A stretch of 45,744 nt of DNA, taken from contig JAEWIR010000031.1 in assembly GCA_023386965.1 (NCBI GenBank), forward strand, positions 1 to 45,744, given 5' to 3'. Below the pieces are notes generated by a model. It searched no databases, was not told the DNA's origin, and was given only the letters and a program-made list of their open reading frames with translations. The stretch is from Bacteroidota bacterium. GTDB taxonomy: Bacteria > Bacteroidota > Bacteroidia > Flavobacteriales > Weeksellaceae. The translations under genes and the position numbers were made by a program. Of the stretch, positions 33,162 to 41,607 are shown in pieces; the first letter of the stretch is position 1; the number at the start of each line of letters is the position of its first letter.

Positions 33162-33781
33162 TAGTATTAAACAACACCGGTAAGGAAACCGGCAGAAAGA
33201 TAGCTCTGGACGAAACAGTATTCGGTATTGAGCCTAATAAGCACGCGGTATACCTGGAAGTGAAGCAATATCTTGCTGCACAGAGACAGGGAACTCATAA
33301 ATCCAAGGAAAGAAGTGAGATTACGGCTTCTACCAAGAAACTTAAGAAGCAAAAAGGTTCCGGTTCTGCAAGATATGGTGATATTAAATCCCCAACTTTC
33401 AGAGGTGGAGGTAGAGTTTTTGGTCCAAAACCAAGAGACTACAGATTCAAACTGAACAAAGCGCTTAAGAGATTGGCTAAAAAATCTGTTCTTTCTCAGA
33501 AAATGAGAGACAACAGCATCCGCGTAATGGAAGATCTAAGCCTTAACGCGCCAAAGACCAAAGACTTTGTAACACTGCTTAATGCTTTTGAACTGAACGG
33601 TAAGAAATCTCTGTTCATCCTTCCTGAAGCGAACAGCAATGTGTATCTGTCTTCCAGAAACTTGCCTAAAACTAAGGTACTGAACTATAACGAAATCAGT
33701 TCTTACGACCTTATGAATGCTGGTGAGATCATTTTCTTTGAAGGGGCAGTAGAGAAATTTCAGGAAAACCTAAAGAAATAA
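33152..33781 (+). CDS. rplD: 50S ribosomal protein L4
   Basis: 209 residues; L4 reaches into the exit tunnel and represses its own operon in many bacteria. The central loop KQKGSGSARYGDIKSP and GGGRVFGPKPRDY are typical. It overlaps rplC by 10 bases and ends 3 bases before rplW. Confidence 0.98.
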   Translation: MELVVLNNTGKETGRKIALDETVFGIEPNKHAVYLEVKQYLAAQRQGTHKSKERSEITASTKKLKKQKGSGSARYGDIKSPTFRGGGRVFGPKPRDYRFKLNKALKRLAKKSVLSQKMRDNSIRVMEDLSLNAPKTKDFVTLLNAFELNGKKSLFILPEANSNVYLSSRNLPKTKVLNYNEISSYDLMNAGEIIFFEGAVEKFQENLKK

Positions 33782-33784
33782 ATC

Positions 33785-34072
33785 ATGTCTATTATAATTA
33801 AACCAGTTATTTCAGAAAAAGCCAATTACCTTACTGAGCTAAGAGGCGACTATTCTTTCCTGGTAAACCCAAAAGCGAACAAGATCCAGATCAGAAACGC
33901 GGTTGAAGCTGCTTACAACGTAAAAGTTGCCGACGTTAGAACAATGATTTATGCGCCTAAGGTTTCAGTTAAGAATACGAAGAAAGGACTTCAGGTTGGT
34001 AAGACCAACAAACTGAAGAAAGCAGTAATTACCCTTGCAGAAGGTGAAGTTCTGGATGTCTTTGCAGTATAG
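33785..34072 (+). CDS. rplW: 50S ribosomal protein L23
   Basis: 95 residues; L23 stands at the tunnel exit and docks trigger factor and SRP. IIKPVISEKANYL and FLVNPKANKIQIRNAVEAAY are family blocks. Confidence 0.97.
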   Translation: MSIIIKPVISEKANYLTELRGDYSFLVNPKANKIQIRNAVEAAYNVKVADVRTMIYAPKVSVKNTKKGLQVGKTNKLKKAVITLAEGEVLDVFAV

Positions 34073-34103
34073 TAATCAGTATATAATAATATAAATAATA
34101 GTA

Positions 34104-34925
34104 ATGTCTGTTAGAAAATTAAAGCCTATCACCCCGGGACAGAGATTCAGAGTTGTAAACAACTTTGAGGAAATTACTACCAACAAACCAGAGAAATCTC
34201 TGACAGTTGGTATTAAAAAGTCAGGTGGACGTAACCAAACTGGTAAAATGACCATGCGTTACACCGGAGGTGGACACAAAAAGAAATACAGAATCATTGA
34301 CTTCAAAAGAAACAAGTTTGATGTTGAAGCAACGGTTAAAACTGTAGAGTACGATCCAAACAGGACTGCTTTCATCGCGCTGCTGGAGTACGCGGACGGA
34401 GAGAAGAGATATATCATCGCTCCTAACGGTATTAAGGTAGACCAGAAAGTTATTTCTTCCGAAACTGCAGAGCCTAATGTAGGTAACGCAATGAAGCTGA
34501 AGAATATTCCTTTGGGTACTGTAATTTCCTGTATCGAGCTTAGGCCGGGACAGGGTGCTGTTATGGCAAGAAGTGCAGGTTCTTCTGCACAGTTAACCTC
34601 CAGAGACGGTAAATATGCGATTGTAAAGCTTCCTTCAGGTGAATCCAGAATGATCCTTACGGAATGTTTCGCAATGATTGGATCTGTTTCCAACTCCGAC
34701 CACCAGCTTACCGTTTCCGGTAAGGCAGGTAGAAGCAGATGGTTAGGCAGAAGACCAAGAACCAGACCGGTAGTGATGAACCCTGTAGATCACCCAATGG
34801 GTGGTGGTGAAGGACGTTCTTCCGGAGGTCACCCAAGATCAAGAAACGGTATGCCTTCTAAAGGTTACAAAACCAGAAAGAAAAACAAAGCGTCTAACCG
34901 ATTCATCGTCTCTAAAAGAAAATAA
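34104..34925 (+). CDS. rplB: 50S ribosomal protein L2
   Basis: 273 residues; L2 is needed for subunit joining and peptidyl transfer. SGGRNQTGKMTMRYTGGGHK, GAVMARSAGSSAQL and the conserved His region NPVDHPMGGGEGRSSGG are present. Confidence 0.98.
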   Translation: MSVRKLKPITPGQRFRVVNNFEEITTNKPEKSLTVGIKKSGGRNQTGKMTMRYTGGGHKKKYRIIDFKRNKFDVEATVKTVEYDPNRTAFIALLEYADGEKRYIIAPNGIKVDQKVISSETAEPNVGNAMKLKNIPLGTVISCIELRPGQGAVMARSAGSSAQLTSRDGKYAIVKLPSGESRMILTECFAMIGSVSNSDHQLTVSGKAGRSRWLGRRPRTRPVVMNPVDHPMGGGEGRSSGGHPRSRNGMPSKGYKTRKKNKASNRFIVSKRK

Positions 34926-34927
34926 TT

Positions 34928-35206
34928 ATGTCAAGATCACTTAAGAAAGGACCTTTCATTCATCATACTTTAGATAAGAAGGTTCAGGCAAACGTAGAGT
35001 CTGGTAAAAAGACAGTAATCAAAACGTGGTCGAGAGCATCTATGATCTCTCCAGACTTCGTAGGACAAACCATCGCGGTACACAACGGGAAATCTTTTAT
35101 CCCGGTTTATGTTACAGAAAACATGGTAGGTCATAAGTTAGGCGAATTTTCTCCGACTAGATCTTTCAGAGGTCACGGTGGTAACAAAAATAAAGGAAGC
35201 AGATAA
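34928..35206 (+). CDS. rpsS: 30S ribosomal protein S19
   Basis: 92 residues; S19 contacts S13 in the 30S head. SRSLKKGPFIHHTL and VGHKLGEFSPTRSFRGH are signatures. It is 2 bases from both rplB and rplV. Confidence 0.98.
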   Translation: MSRSLKKGPFIHHTLDKKVQANVESGKKTVIKTWSRASMISPDFVGQTIAVHNGKSFIPVYVTENMVGHKLGEFSPTRSFRGHGGNKNKGSR

Positions 35207-35208
35207 TC

Positions 35209-35610
35209 ATGGGATCAAGAAAGCAAAATAGCGCAATCGCCAGAAAAGAGGCCGCGAAAGATGTGGTAAGCGCACGTCTTAACGACTGCCCGTCTTCTCC
35301 TAGAAAAATGAGATTAGTTGCTGATATCATTAGAGGAGAAAATGTAGATAAAGCCCTGTATATTCTAAAATATTCAAAAAAAGAGGCCTCAAATAAATTG
35401 GAGAAACTTCTTCTTTCTGCTATGGCTAACTGGCAGACTAAAAACGAAGGAGCTGATATTGAAGAAGCCAACCTTGTTGTAAAAGAAATATTTGTTGACA
35501 GTGCAAGACAACTGAAGAGACTGAGACCGGCTCCCCAGGGAAGAGGTCACAGAATCAGAAAGAGATCAAACCACGTGACAATAATTTTAGATTCAAAAGA
35601 CATTAAATAA
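35209..35610 (+). CDS. rplV: 50S ribosomal protein L22
   Basis: 133 residues; L22 lines the exit tunnel. The C-terminal LKRLRPAPQGRGHRIRKRSN carries the tunnel loop in its normal form; the start MGSRKQNSAIARKEAAK is a typical Bacteroidota extension. Confidence 0.97.
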   Translation: MGSRKQNSAIARKEAAKDVVSARLNDCPSSPRKMRLVADIIRGENVDKALYILKYSKKEASNKLEKLLLSAMANWQTKNEGADIEEANLVVKEIFVDSARQLKRLRPAPQGRGHRIRKRSNHVTIILDSKDIK

Positions 35611-35618
35611 TTCAAGGT

Positions 35619-36374
35619 ATGGGACAGAAGACAAATCCAATTGGTAACAGACTAGGTATCATCAGAGGATGGGATTCTAACTGGTATGGTGGTAACGATT
35701 ATGGAGACAGAATCGCTGAAGACTACAAGATCAGAAGATACCTTGAAGCTAGATTATCTAAAGGTGGGGTTTCAAGAATTTACATTGAAAGAACACTGAA
35801 ATTAGTAACCGTAACCATCACTACTGCCAGACCGGGTTTAATTATCGGTAAAGGCGGACAGGAAGTTGATAAACTGAAGGAAGAGCTGAAGAAACTTACA
35901 GGTAAGGACGTTCAGATCAATATCTTCGAAATCAAAAGACCTGAGCTTGATGCCGTTTTGGTTGCAGACAGTATTGCAAAACAGATCGAGAACCGTATCT
36001 CCTACAGAAGAGCTGTGAAAATGGCTATCGCTTCTACAATGAGAATGGGTGCCGAAGGTATAAAAGTAATGATCTCCGGACGTTTGAACGGAGCTGAGAT
36101 GGCAAGAAGCGAATCTTTCAAGGACGGAAGAATCCCATTGTCTACCTTCAGAGCAGATATCGATTATCACATAGGCGAAGCCCTTACACAATATGGTAAA
36201 CTTGGTGTGAAAGTTTGGATTATGAAAGGTGAGGTTTACGGTAAAAGAGACCTTACTCCACTCGTAGGACAGCAGCAAAAGAAATCGGCCGGCGGCAGGG
36301 AAAGGAATGACAGAAATGACAGGAATGACCGTGGCGGCGACAGAAGACCAAGAAGAAACAATAACAATAATTAA
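35619..36374 (+). CDS. rpsC: 30S ribosomal protein S3
   Basis: 251 residues; S3 forms part of the mRNA entry site. GQKTNPIGNRLGIIRGWDSN and the KH motif PGLIIGKGGQEVDKL are clear. A low-complexity tail of Arg/Asp/Asn repeats (about 225-251) extends the usual protein. Confidence 0.98.
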   Translation: MGQKTNPIGNRLGIIRGWDSNWYGGNDYGDRIAEDYKIRRYLEARLSKGGVSRIYIERTLKLVTVTITTARPGLIIGKGGQEVDKLKEELKKLTGKDVQINIFEIKRPELDAVLVADSIAKQIENRISYRRAVKMAIASTMRMGAEGIKVMISGRLNGAEMARSESFKDGRIPLSTFRADIDYHIGEALTQYGKLGVKVWIMKGEVYGKRDLTPLVGQQQKKSAGGRERNDRNDRNDRGGDRRPRRNNNNN

Positions 36375-36477
36375 TCAGAAGTTAGAAACGAGAAATTAGA
36401 AATTAGAACTTCCGTTACAAGAACTGATTTAAAATTTATCTAACATCTAACATCTAACATCTAACATCTAAAAGATT
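36375..36477 (+). repeat. rpsC-rplP spacer with heptamer repeat
   Basis: The 103-base gap holds 'agaaattagaaattag'-type repeats and, from 36438 to 36471, about five tandem copies of CATCTAA that end 6 bases before the rplP ATG. No promoter is seen. Confidence 0.8.
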
Positions 36478-36903
36478 ATGTTACAACCAAGAAGAACCAA
36501 GTTCCGTCGTGTTCATAAAATGAAGATGAAAGGAAATGCGCAGAGAGGAGCTCAGCTTGCGTATGGAACTTTCGGCATCAAGGCCACAGACGGTGCGTGG
36601 ATCACGGCCAGACAGATCGAAGCGGCACGTATTGCAGCTACGAGATATATGAAGAGAGAAGGACAGCTATGGATTAAAATCTTCCCGGATAAGCCTATTA
36701 CCAAAAAACCTGCCGAAGTACGTATGGGTAAAGGTAAAGGTGCTGTGGAATATTGGGTAGCCGTAGTGAAGCCTGGAAAAGTAATGTTTGAGGTAGGTGG
36801 CGTTCCTTACGAGGTAGCCAAAGAAGCCCTTAGACTTGCTGCACAGAAGTTACCGGTGGTAACCAAATTCATCGTTGCTAACGATTTTGTAAAACCTGAA
36901 TAA
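36478..36903 (+). CDS. rplP: 50S ribosomal protein L16
   Basis: 141 residues; L16 helps place tRNA in the A site. MLQPRRTKFRRVHKMKMKGN and MGKGKGAVEYWVAVVKPGK are signatures. Its start lies just after a heptamer repeat tract. Confidence 0.98.
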   Translation: MLQPRRTKFRRVHKMKMKGNAQRGAQLAYGTFGIKATDGAWITARQIEAARIAATRYMKREGQLWIKIFPDKPITKKPAEVRMGKGKGAVEYWVAVVKPGKVMFEVGGVPYEVAKEALRLAAQKLPVVTKFIVANDFVKPE

Positions 36904-36914
36904 ATCTTTGAATT

Positions 36915-37103
36915 ATGAAAAATGCTGACATCAGAAATTTAAGCGCAGGTGATCTACAGAACAAACTTGCTGAACTGAAAGCTGAATATCAAAAAACTAA
37001 ATTAGCTCACAGAATCAGCCCTGTAGAAAACCCAATTCAAATCAGAGATTTGAGAAGGACCATCGCAAGATTGGAAACAGAAGTAACCGCTAAACAACAA
37101 TAA
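36915..37103 (+). CDS. rpmC: 50S ribosomal protein L29
   Basis: 62 residues, two helices, with LKAEYQKTKLAHRISPVENP and IRDLRRTIARLETE. It stands near the tunnel exit next to L23. Confidence 0.95.
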   Translation: MKNADIRNLSAGDLQNKLAELKAEYQKTKLAHRISPVENPIQIRDLRRTIARLETEVTAKQQ

Positions 37104-37114
37104 TTCATTTTACA

Positions 37115-37369
37115 ATGGACAGAAATTTAAGAAAAGAAAGAATTGGGGTGGTTTCCAGCAACAAAATGGAAAAAACTATTGTTGTAAGCGAGACGATGAG
37201 AATGAAGCACCCAATGTACGGTAAATTCGTTTTGAAAACGAAAAAGTATACCGCACATGACGAAAATAACGAGTGCAGCGAGGGCGATACTGTTCTTATA
37301 CAGGAAACCAGACCTCTGAGCAAGAGTAAAAGATGGAGACTAGTAAGAATCATTGAAAAAGCTAAGTAA
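37115..37369 (+). CDS. rpsQ: 30S ribosomal protein S17
   Basis: 84 residues, OB fold; GVVSSNKMEKTIVVSETMR and GDTVLIQETRPLSKSKRWRL are conserved. The stop overlaps the rplN ATG by one base (TAATG). Confidence 0.97.
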   Translation: MDRNLRKERIGVVSSNKMEKTIVVSETMRMKHPMYGKFVLKTKKYTAHDENNECSEGDTVLIQETRPLSKSKRWRLVRIIEKAK

Positions 37370-37737
37370 TGTTACAAACAGAATCAAGATTAAAAGTAGC
37401 TGATAACACCGGAGCGAAAGAAGTTTTGGTAATCAGAGTTCTGGGAGGTACCAGAAGAAGATATGCTTCAGTTGGTGATAAAATCGTAGTGACGATCAAG
37501 GATTCTACACCATCCGGAAACGCCAAGAAAGGTCAGGTATCCAAAGCTGTTGTGGTAAGAACCAAAAAAGCAGTTAGGAGAAAAGACGGATCATATATCA
37601 AGTTCGACGATAATGCCTGCGTATTGCTTAATGCGAACGGTGAAATGAGAGGAACACGTGTTTTCGGACCCGTAGCCCGCGAACTTAGAGACAAAGAATA
37701 CATGAAGGTAATTTCCCTGGCTCCTGAAGTACTTTAA
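37369..37737 (+). CDS. rplN: 50S ribosomal protein L14
   Basis: 122 residues; L14 forms an intersubunit bridge and binds RsfS. MLQTESRLKVADNTGAKEVL and GTRVFGPVARELRDKEYMK are signatures. Confidence 0.98.
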   Translation: MLQTESRLKVADNTGAKEVLVIRVLGGTRRRYASVGDKIVVTIKDSTPSGNAKKGQVSKAVVVRTKKAVRRKDGSYIKFDDNACVLLNANGEMRGTRVFGPVARELRDKEYMKVISLAPEVL

Positions 37738-37756
37738 TTTTTAAAAATTTACAGAA

Positions 37757-38077
37757 ATGACAAAAGTTAAAATAAAAAGAGGAGACAACGTAATCGTTAC
37801 TACCGGTAAGAATAAAGGTGGTAAAGGTGAAGTTCTGGAAGTAATCAGAAAAGAAGGGAAAGACCCAAGAGTAGTTGTAGCCGGAATCAACATCGTGAAA
37901 AAACACGTGAAGCCGTCTGCATCTAACCCACAGGGAAACATTGTAGAGAAAGAAGCTTCTATCCACATCTCAAACGTAGCTTTAATGGACAAAAACGGTA
38001 AAGCAACTAAAGTGGGTTCCAAAGTGGAGGGAGATAAGAAAGTAAGAGTTGCGAAATCAACCGGTGAAACTTTATAA
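37757..38077 (+). CDS. rplX: 50S ribosomal protein L24
   Basis: 106 residues with a KOW motif (KRGDNVIVTTGKNKGGKGEV); an assembly starter of the 50S. Confidence 0.97.
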   Translation: MTKVKIKRGDNVIVTTGKNKGGKGEVLEVIRKEGKDPRVVVAGINIVKKHVKPSASNPQGNIVEKEASIHISNVALMDKNGKATKVGSKVEGDKKVRVAKSTGETL

Positions 38078-38088
38078 CAGCACAGACA

Positions 38089-38640
38089 ATGGAATTTATA
38101 GCAAGACCAAAAAAATTATATAAGGAGCAAATTATTCCTGCGATGATGGAAGAATTTGGGTACAAATCTGTTATGCAGGTACCTAAATTGCAGAAAATCG
38201 TAATTTCCCAGGGTCTGGGGGCTGCTACAGCCGACAAGAAAATTGTTGATTACGCCATCGAAGAACTAACTGCCATCACCGGACAGAAAGCTGTAGGTAC
38301 CATCTCCAAAAAGGATGAGGCAGCCTTCAAACTGAGAAAGGGAATGCCGGTTGGAGCAAGAGTAACTCTAAGAGCAGACAAAATGTACGAATTCCTGGAC
38401 AGGCTTACTGCATCTGCACTGCCAAGGATCCGCGATTTCAACGGTATCAAAGCTGATGGTTTCGACGGTAGAGGAAATTACAACCTTGGTATTACCGAGC
38501 AGATCATTTTCCCGGAAATCGTGATTGACAAAGTGAAGAAGATCCAGGGTATGGACATCACTTTCGTTACTACTGCGAAAACAGACAAAGAAGCAAAAGC
38601 ATTATTAACGCATTTCGGTATGCCTTTTAAAAAGAACTAA
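38089..38640 (+). CDS. rplE: 50S ribosomal protein L5
   Basis: 183 residues; L5 binds 5S rRNA. FGYKSVMQVPKLQKIVIS and GRGNYNLGITEQIIFPEI are typical. Confidence 0.98.
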   Translation: MEFIARPKKLYKEQIIPAMMEEFGYKSVMQVPKLQKIVISQGLGAATADKKIVDYAIEELTAITGQKAVGTISKKDEAAFKLRKGMPVGARVTLRADKMYEFLDRLTASALPRIRDFNGIKADGFDGRGNYNLGITEQIIFPEIVIDKVKKIQGMDITFVTTAKTDKEAKALLTHFGMPFKKN

Positions 38641-38642
38641 AA

Positions 38643-38912
38643 ATGGCTAAAGAATCAATGAAAGCGCGTGAGCGCAAAAGAGAGGCTACAGTAGCTAAAT
38701 ATGCTGAGAAAAGAAAAGCTTTGAAAGAAGCCGGAGATTACGAAGCATTACAGAAGTTGCCTAAAAACGCTTCACCGGTTAGACTTCACAACAGATGCAA
38801 GCTTACCGGCAGACCAAGAGGTTACATGAGAACTTTCGGACTTTCGAGAGTAATGTTCCGCGAGATGGCTAACAAAGGCCTTATCCCCGGAGTTAAAAAA
38901 GCTAGTTGGTAA
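38643..38912 (+). CDS. rpsN: 30S ribosomal protein S14
   Basis: 89 residues, the long type. Only one Cys is present (NRCKLTGRPRGYMR), so this is the zinc-independent form. It starts 2 bases after rplE. Confidence 0.97.
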   Translation: MAKESMKARERKREATVAKYAEKRKALKEAGDYEALQKLPKNASPVRLHNRCKLTGRPRGYMRTFGLSRVMFREMANKGLIPGVKKASW

Positions 38913-39069
38913 TACATTTAGAACAATCGAGGTAGTAAAGTTGATTTTATAGATATAAGATAGAAGATGTCAGATTTCAGACATTAGTTTGTCTGAAATC
39001 TTTTATCTGAAATCTGAAGTCTGACTTTCAAAACTAACTATCATAAACCAATAACAACAAACAAGAAAA
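38913..39069 (+). other. rpsN-rpsH spacer with terminator-like hairpin
   Basis: In this 157-base gap a 10-bp perfect stem (GATTTCAGAC at 38973-38982 with 38991-39000, 8-base loop) is followed by TTTTATC. A further 'ctgaaatctgaagtctga' repeat lies at 39006-39024. It could act as an attenuator inside the operon; it may equally be a by-product of short-period repeats. Confidence 0.6.
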
Positions 39070-39468
39070 ATGGTAACAGATCCAATTTCAGATTTCCTGA
39101 CCAGAGTAAGGAACGCACAAAGCGCAGGCCACAAGGTGGTGGACATTCCTGCATCGAAAATCAAGAAGGAGATTACAAAAATTCTTTTCGACCAGGGTTA
39201 TATTACAAACTATAAGTTTGAAGACAACGCTGTACAGGGGAACATCAAAATCGCTTTAAAGTATGACAAGCAAACCAACAAACCGGCAATTAAATCCATC
39301 CAGAGAGCATCAAGACCTGGTTTGAGATATTATGCAGGTTCTACAGAACTTCCAAGAGTTCTGAACGGGTTGGGTGTAGCCATCATTTCTACCTCTAAAG
39401 GTGTAATGACAGGTAAGCAGGCCAGACAGGAAAAAGTAGGTGGAGAGGTAATCTGCTATGTTTATTAA
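39070..39468 (+). CDS. rpsH: 30S ribosomal protein S8
   Basis: 132 residues; S8 binds central 16S rRNA and represses the spc operon in E. coli. DPISDFLTRVRNAQSAGH and GLGVAIISTSKGVMTGKQAR are signatures. Confidence 0.98.
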   Translation: MVTDPISDFLTRVRNAQSAGHKVVDIPASKIKKEITKILFDQGYITNYKFEDNAVQGNIKIALKYDKQTNKPAIKSIQRASRPGLRYYAGSTELPRVLNGLGVAIISTSKGVMTGKQARQEKVGGEVICYVY

Positions 39469-39486
39469 TTTTTTAAAAGAAGGAAA

Positions 39487-40032
39487 ATGTCAAGAATTGG
39501 TAAATCAATTATAACCATTCCTGCCGGAGTTACTGTAACCGAATCTAACGGTGTGGTAACTGTAAAAGGCCCTAAAGGTGAGCTTACGCAAACCCTTACG
39601 GAAGGAATTACTTTAGAGCAGAAAGACGGTGAACTTACAGTGAACCGCCCGTCTGAGTCTAAACAGCACAGAGCGCTTCACGGTCTGTACCGCGCGCTTA
39701 TCAATAATATGGTTCAGGGAACTGCCGAAGGGTGGACTAAGAAACTGGAACTTGTAGGAGTTGGATACAGAGCAACACATTCCGGTCAGAAACTGGACCT
39801 TGCACTTGGATTCTCTCACAGTATCGTAATGGAACTTCCAAACGAAGTGAAAGTAGATACGTTAACTGAGAAGGGTAAAAACCCTATTATTACTTTAACA
39901 TCTCATGACAAGCAACTTATCGGGATGATCGCTGCAAAGATCAGATCATTCAGAAAGCCGGAACCTTACAAAGGAAAAGGGGTAAGATTTGTTGGAGAAA
40001 TTGTGAGACGTAAAGCTGGTAAATCTGCTTAA
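39487..40032 (+). CDS. rplF: 50S ribosomal protein L6
   Basis: 181 residues, two repeated domains; MSRIGKSIITIPAGVTV and EPYKGKGVRFVGEIVRRKAG are typical. Confidence 0.98.
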   Translation: MSRIGKSIITIPAGVTVTESNGVVTVKGPKGELTQTLTEGITLEQKDGELTVNRPSESKQHRALHGLYRALINNMVQGTAEGWTKKLELVGVGYRATHSGQKLDLALGFSHSIVMELPNEVKVDTLTEKGKNPIITLTSHDKQLIGMIAAKIRSFRKPEPYKGKGVRFVGEIVRRKAGKSA

Positions 40033-40046
40033 TAAATTTTAAGAAA

Positions 40047-40394
40047 ATGGCACTAAATAAAGTACAAAAAAGAAACAGGATTAAAAGTAGAGTTAGAGGC
40101 AAGATCTCCGGCTCCGCTGAACTGCCAAGATTATCTGTATACAAAAGTAATAAGGAAATTTACGCTCAGTTAATCGACGATAAAGAAGGTAAGACCCTTG
40201 CTTCAGCCTCTTCCAGAGCGCTCAACGCAACAGGTAGCAAAGTGGAAATATCTGCAGAAGTTGGTAAAGCAATCGCTGAAAAAGCCAAAGCTGCAGGAAT
40301 TGAAAATATAGTGTTCGACAGAAACGGATTCGTATACCACGGTAGAGTGAAAGCTCTGGCTGACGGTGCGAGAGAAGGCGGACTAAAATTCTAA
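40047..40394 (+). CDS. rplR: 50S ribosomal protein L18
   Basis: 115 residues; L18 binds 5S rRNA with L5. RVRGKISGSAELPRLSVYKS and FDRNGFVYHGRVKALADGAR are conserved. Confidence 0.97.
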   Translation: MALNKVQKRNRIKSRVRGKISGSAELPRLSVYKSNKEIYAQLIDDKEGKTLASASSRALNATGSKVEISAEVGKAIAEKAKAAGIENIVFDRNGFVYHGRVKALADGAREGGLKF

Positions 40395-40412
40395 TCACAA
40401 ATTTCGGAAATA

Positions 40413-40937
40413 ATGTTAGGACTAGATAATATTGAAAAAGTAAAACCGGGAGGATTAGAATTAAAGGATCGTCTCGTGTCTGTAAACAGGGTAACTAAAG
40501 TAACCAAAGGTGGTCGTGCATTCGGTTTTTCTGCAATCGTTGTTGTAGGAGACGAAGCCGGAGTTATCGGTTACGGTTTGGGTAAGTCCAAAGAAGTTGC
40601 AACAGCAATCTCCAAAGCTGTGGAGGATGCTAAGAAAAATTTAGTTAAAGTTCCTGTTACTAAGGAAGGTACTATTTATCACGAGTCTACTGCCAGATTC
40701 GGTGGTGGTCACGTATTTATGAAGCCAGCTTCACACGGTACGGGAGTTATCGCAGGAAACACGGTACGTATCGTACTGGAATCTGCAGGTATCAAGGATA
40801 TCCTTACAAAATCAAAAGGATCTTCCAACCCACATAACGTGGTGAAGGCAACCTTCAAAGCATTGTTGGACATCAGAACTCCTGAAGAAATCGCAAGAAT
40901 GAGAGGGGTATCATTAGACAAGGTATTTAAACACTAA
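40413..40937 (+). CDS. rpsE: 30S ribosomal protein S5
   Basis: 174 residues; S5 helps decoding fidelity. RVTKVTKGGRAFGFSAIVVV and GYGLGKSKEVATAI are signatures, and SHGTGVIAGNTVR is intact. Confidence 0.98.
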   Translation: MLGLDNIEKVKPGGLELKDRLVSVNRVTKVTKGGRAFGFSAIVVVGDEAGVIGYGLGKSKEVATAISKAVEDAKKNLVKVPVTKEGTIYHESTARFGGGHVFMKPASHGTGVIAGNTVRIVLESAGIKDILTKSKGSSNPHNVVKATFKALLDIRTPEEIARMRGVSLDKVFKH

Positions 40938-40951
40938 AAGTTTTAAGACAG

Positions 40952-41134
40952 ATGGCAACAATTAAAGTAAAACAAGTAAGAAGTGCTATTAACAGAACCA
41001 AAACCCAAAAGAGAACTCTGGAGGCTTTAGGTCTGAAGAGATTGCACCAGGTGGTAACTCACGAAGCTTCACCTGCTGTTCTTGGAATGGTGGCTGCAGT
41101 TAGACACTTAGTAGAAGTTCAGGAAGAAAACTAA
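40952..41134 (+). CDS. rpmD: 50S ribosomal protein L30
   Basis: 60 residues, the usual bacterial length; IKVKQVRSAINRTKTQKRTL and LGLKRLHQVV fit the family. Confidence 0.96.
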   Translation: MATIKVKQVRSAINRTKTQKRTLEALGLKRLHQVVTHEASPAVLGMVAAVRHLVEVQEEN

Positions 41135-41149
41135 TTAAATTTTAAAACA

Positions 41150-41599
41150 ATGAATTTAAATAACTTAAAACCAGCTTCAGGTTCCACTTTCAATTCCAAG
41201 AGAATTGGTAGAGGTCAGGGAACAGGAAAAGGCGGTACTTCAACAAAAGGACATAAAGGTCAGAAAGCCAGAGCCGGATACTCTCAGAAGATCGGTTTCG
41301 AAGGTGGACAGATGCCTATCCAGAGAAGATTGCCTAAGTTCGGTTTCAACAACGTAAACAGAAAAGAATTTAGAGGAATCAATTTAGATACTATCCAGAA
41401 CCTGATCGATACAAAAGACATCAAAGGTGACATCACCAGAGAAGTTATGATCGAAAACGGTCTTGCATCTAAAAATGACCTTGTGAAAATTATGGGTAGA
41501 GGCGAATTGAAATCAGGTGTTTCAATCTCTGCAGATAAATTCACAAAATCTGCTGAAGAGCTTATTGCTAAAGCAGGAGGTAAAGCAATTACTCTATAA
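41150..41599 (+). CDS. rplO: 50S ribosomal protein L15
   Basis: 149 residues; the Gly/Lys-rich N-terminus (GRGQGTGKGGTSTKGHKGQK) and QMPIQRRLPKFGF are signatures. secY follows after 8 bases. Confidence 0.98.
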   Translation: MNLNNLKPASGSTFNSKRIGRGQGTGKGGTSTKGHKGQKARAGYSQKIGFEGGQMPIQRRLPKFGFNNVNRKEFRGINLDTIQNLIDTKDIKGDITREVMIENGLASKNDLVKIMGRGELKSGVSISADKFTKSAEELIAKAGGKAITL

Positions 41600-41607
41600 A
41601 TAACATA

